Shown here: positions 61,918 to 64,000 of the stretch, one piece after another
How positions within the stretch are numbered: the stretch's first letter is position 1
Layout of the letters: each line of letters begins with the position of its first letter
NCBI RefSeq assembly: GCF_023518235.1
Contig: NZ_CP090423.1
Location: 1,364,001-1,428,000 of the forward strand
DNA: 64,000 nt
From: Stenotrophomonas maltophilia
Lineage (GTDB): Bacteria; Pseudomonadota; Gammaproteobacteria; Xanthomonadales; Xanthomonadaceae
Reading direction: 5' to 3'
The notes under the pieces: generated by a model
Told to the model about the DNA's origin: nothing
The model's input: only the letters and a program-made list of their open reading frames with translations
Databases searched by the model: none
Program-made: the position numbers and the translations under genes

Positions 61918-62864
61918 TACTTCTTGAAAACGCCGGCCAGCACGTCACCATCGAATACCAGCAACGACGAGATCCGCCGCCGCTCCATCAGTACCAGCGC
62001 ATCCTCAACCCGCGTCCCTACGCTCACCTGCGCAGGTGAGGCGGTCATCAGCTCGGCCGCAGACCTGTCGAACACCTCGCGACCATGGCGTTCGAGCGCA
62101 CGGCGCACGTCACCATCGGTAATGATCGCGTAGCCCGAGTCGGCCCGTACAATCGCCAAGCCCAGGCTGGAGCGGGTGATGGCCTGGAGAACGTCCATCA
62201 TCGTTGCTGCCGCCTCCACCACCGGCAGATCGCCAACGATCATCTCGTGTTCCACGCGCGACAGCAGGCGCCGACCCAGCGAGCCACCCGGGTGGAAACG
62301 CGCGAAATTCTCCGGCTGGAAGCCCCGCGCCTCCATCAATGCAACGGCCAGCGCATCGCCCATCGCCAGCGTCGCGGTCGTCGATGCGGTCGGTGCCAGC
62401 GCCAGCGGACAGGCTTCCTGCGCAACACCGGCATCCAGATGGCAATCGGCCGCCTGCGCCAGCGTCGAGGTCACACGGCCGGTGATCGCCACCAGGAAAT
62501 TGCCGTTGTCCTTCAGGAACGGCAGCAGTTTCACCACCTCTTCGGTTTCGCCGGAGTAGGAGATCGCAACGAACACATCGGTGGCGGTGACCATGCCCAG
62601 ATCGCCATGGAATGCCTCGCCTGGATGCATGAAGAAGCTGGGCGTGCCCGTGCTGGCCAACGTGGCGGCGATCTTGCGCCCGATGATGCCCGACTTGCCC
62701 ATGCCGCAGATGATGACCCGGCCCTGTGAGCCCAGCACCTGCTCTACCGCCTCGGTGAACTGCCCATCGAGCCTGTCGGCAAGCGCGGCGACGGCCGACG
62801 CCTCGATCTGCAGGACGCGTTTGGCCGATGCGATGTGATCGGCGACTGATACCACGGAGGACAT
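61917..62864 (-). CDS. kdsD: KdsD, arabinose-5-phosphate isomerase
   Basis: This 315-residue enzyme converts ribulose-5-phosphate to arabinose-5-phosphate for Kdo and LPS synthesis. The SIS domain has ICGMGKSGIIGRKIAATLAS, MHPGEAFHGDLGM, ISYSGETEEV and APTASTTATLAMGDALAVAL. Two CBS domains follow (about 200-315). The ATG at 62864 follows GAAGGAAG. The order kdsA-kdsC-kdsD makes a compact Kdo operon. Confidence 0.95.
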   Translation of the reverse strand: MSSVVSVADHIASAKRVLQIEASAVAALADRLDGQFTEAVEQVLGSQGRVIICGMGKSGIIGRKIAATLASTGTPSFFMHPGEAFHGDLGMVTATDVFVAISYSGETEEVVKLLPFLKDNGNFLVAITGRVTSTLAQAADCHLDAGVAQEACPLALAPTASTTATLAMGDALAVALMEARGFQPENFARFHPGGSLGRRLLSRVEHEMIVGDLPVVEAAATMMDVLQAITRSSLGLAIVRADSGYAIITDGDVRRALERHGREVFDRSAAELMTASPAQVSVGTRVEDALVLMERRRISSLLVFDGDVLAGVFKK

Positions 62865-62936
62865 ACGTGCTTCCTTCTGATGATCATTCGCGGCGCACCT
62901 GCGTGCGCCACGCTTACCCGCGCAACCCTGCGCCGG

Positions 62937-63488
62937 TTACTGCACCGCTCCCGCGGCGCTCCAACCTGCAACCAGCGGTGCGTACGCTTCCTGCAGGCCA
63001 ATGCCACCTTCGGCAAGAACGCGCTCGGCCACTTCCCGCCCGACGCCACGCCCGCCACAGGTATCGGCAACCACATCAGCGGCAGCCAATACCAGCGGAT
63101 GCGCATCGGCGGGCGCGTAGAAGCGCCCCACCCTGCCCGCCAATGGCAGGTCAACGACATCGTCACCGACATAGGCGATCTCGCCTTCAGCGATGCCAAG
63201 GTCGCCACAGATGGCGGCCAACGCATCGAGCTTCTCGAGCCGACCGGTCACTGCCACGTCCATGCCCAGCTGATGGATCCGGAAGTCCAGCGAGGGGCTC
63301 GCCTTGCCCGACAACACGCCACACCGGATGCCATGCACACGCAGCAACGCGACAGCCAGGCCATCGCGGACGTTGAACGTCTTGAACTGCTCGCCCTTGC
63401 CATCGATGTGCAGGCCACCATCCGTCAGTACGCCGTCCACGTCGAACAGGACCAGCTTGATCGGCCCCTGGTACTTCGCCGATTCCAT
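62937..63488 (-). CDS. kdsC: KdsC, Kdo-8-phosphate phosphatase
   Basis: This 183-residue HAD phosphatase has the catalytic LVLFDVDGVLTDGGL, RDGLAVALLRVHGIRCGVLSG, and YVGDDVVDLPL. It removes phosphate from Kdo8P before CMP activation. The ATG at 63488 comes one base after the kdsA stop. Confidence 0.94.
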   Translation of the reverse strand: MESAKYQGPIKLVLFDVDGVLTDGGLHIDGKGEQFKTFNVRDGLAVALLRVHGIRCGVLSGKASPSLDFRIHQLGMDVAVTGRLEKLDALAAICGDLGIAEGEIAYVGDDVVDLPLAGRVGRFYAPADAHPLVLAAADVVADTCGGRGVGREVAERVLAEGGIGLQEAYAPLVAGWSAAGAVQ

Positions 63489-63489
63489 G

Positions 63490-64000
<511 letters not shown>

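Overview
The window looks like chromosome from the Stenotrophomonas maltophilia complex (Xanthomonadaceae). The DNA is GC-rich. It carries many short GTAG-type palindromes matching the SMAG repeats described for S. maltophilia, large TonB-dependent receptors of the Xanthomonas/Caulobacter type, a complete his operon led by a TrpR-like regulator, and a perfect Clp/CRP-type site. Genes are tightly packed, often with 4-bp ATGA or GTGA overlaps. I see no prophage, transposase or CRISPR array.

Layout. (1) 1-14.7 kb: a glycan-use locus. It holds the N-terminal part of a GH92 alpha-mannosidase, two TonB-dependent receptors, and an operon of glucokinase, glycosylasparaginase and CutC. Five copies of one palindromic operator (core ATCGAT, LacI-family style) precede these units, which suggests one N-glycan or mannoside regulon; its regulator lies outside the window. 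A copper-efflux cassette (copZ, copA-cueR) with two CueR-type promoters sits inside this locus. (2) 14.7-16.6 kb: a metallophosphoesterase and a small unknown gene. (3) 16.7-26.0 kb: hisG-D-C-B-H-A-F-IE behind a TrpR-like regulator with a dyad operator, then a small lipoprotein gene and hisS. (4) 26.2-26.9 kb: an FNR-type regulator. (5) 27-32 kb: thrA-thrB-thrC with an unannotated 44-codon threonine-rich leader peptide. (6) 32-37.6 kb: a DMT exporter with an AraC regulator, a Cys-rich exported protein, an Ntn amidase, a BigR-like regulator with YeeE/YedE sulfur transporters, and a BLUF photoreceptor. (7) 37.7-45 kb: a phosphorelay cluster of a hybrid kinase with three receivers, CheR, CheB and a REC-kinase, divergent from a PAS kinase and receiver pair. 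(8) 45.1-55 kb: a coupled pair encoding a 2057-residue repeat protein with OmpA-like domains and a 1229-residue predicted outer-membrane barrel, preceded by a Clp-type site. (9) 55-56.7 kb: a gene remnant, tRNA-Arg(CCT) and a PAP2 phosphatase. (10) 56.7-61.9 kb: a Yjb/Gfc-type polysaccharide export operon. (11) 61.9-64 kb: kdsA-kdsC-kdsD for Kdo synthesis, with kdsA cut by the window edge.

The least explained items are the shared operator regulon with CutC and copper genes inside it, the giant repeat protein and barrel pair, the composite inverted repeats at 1.0-1.6 kb, the thr leader peptide and the BLUF/phosphorelay neighbourhood. All functions are inferred from sequence reading; no database search was possible.
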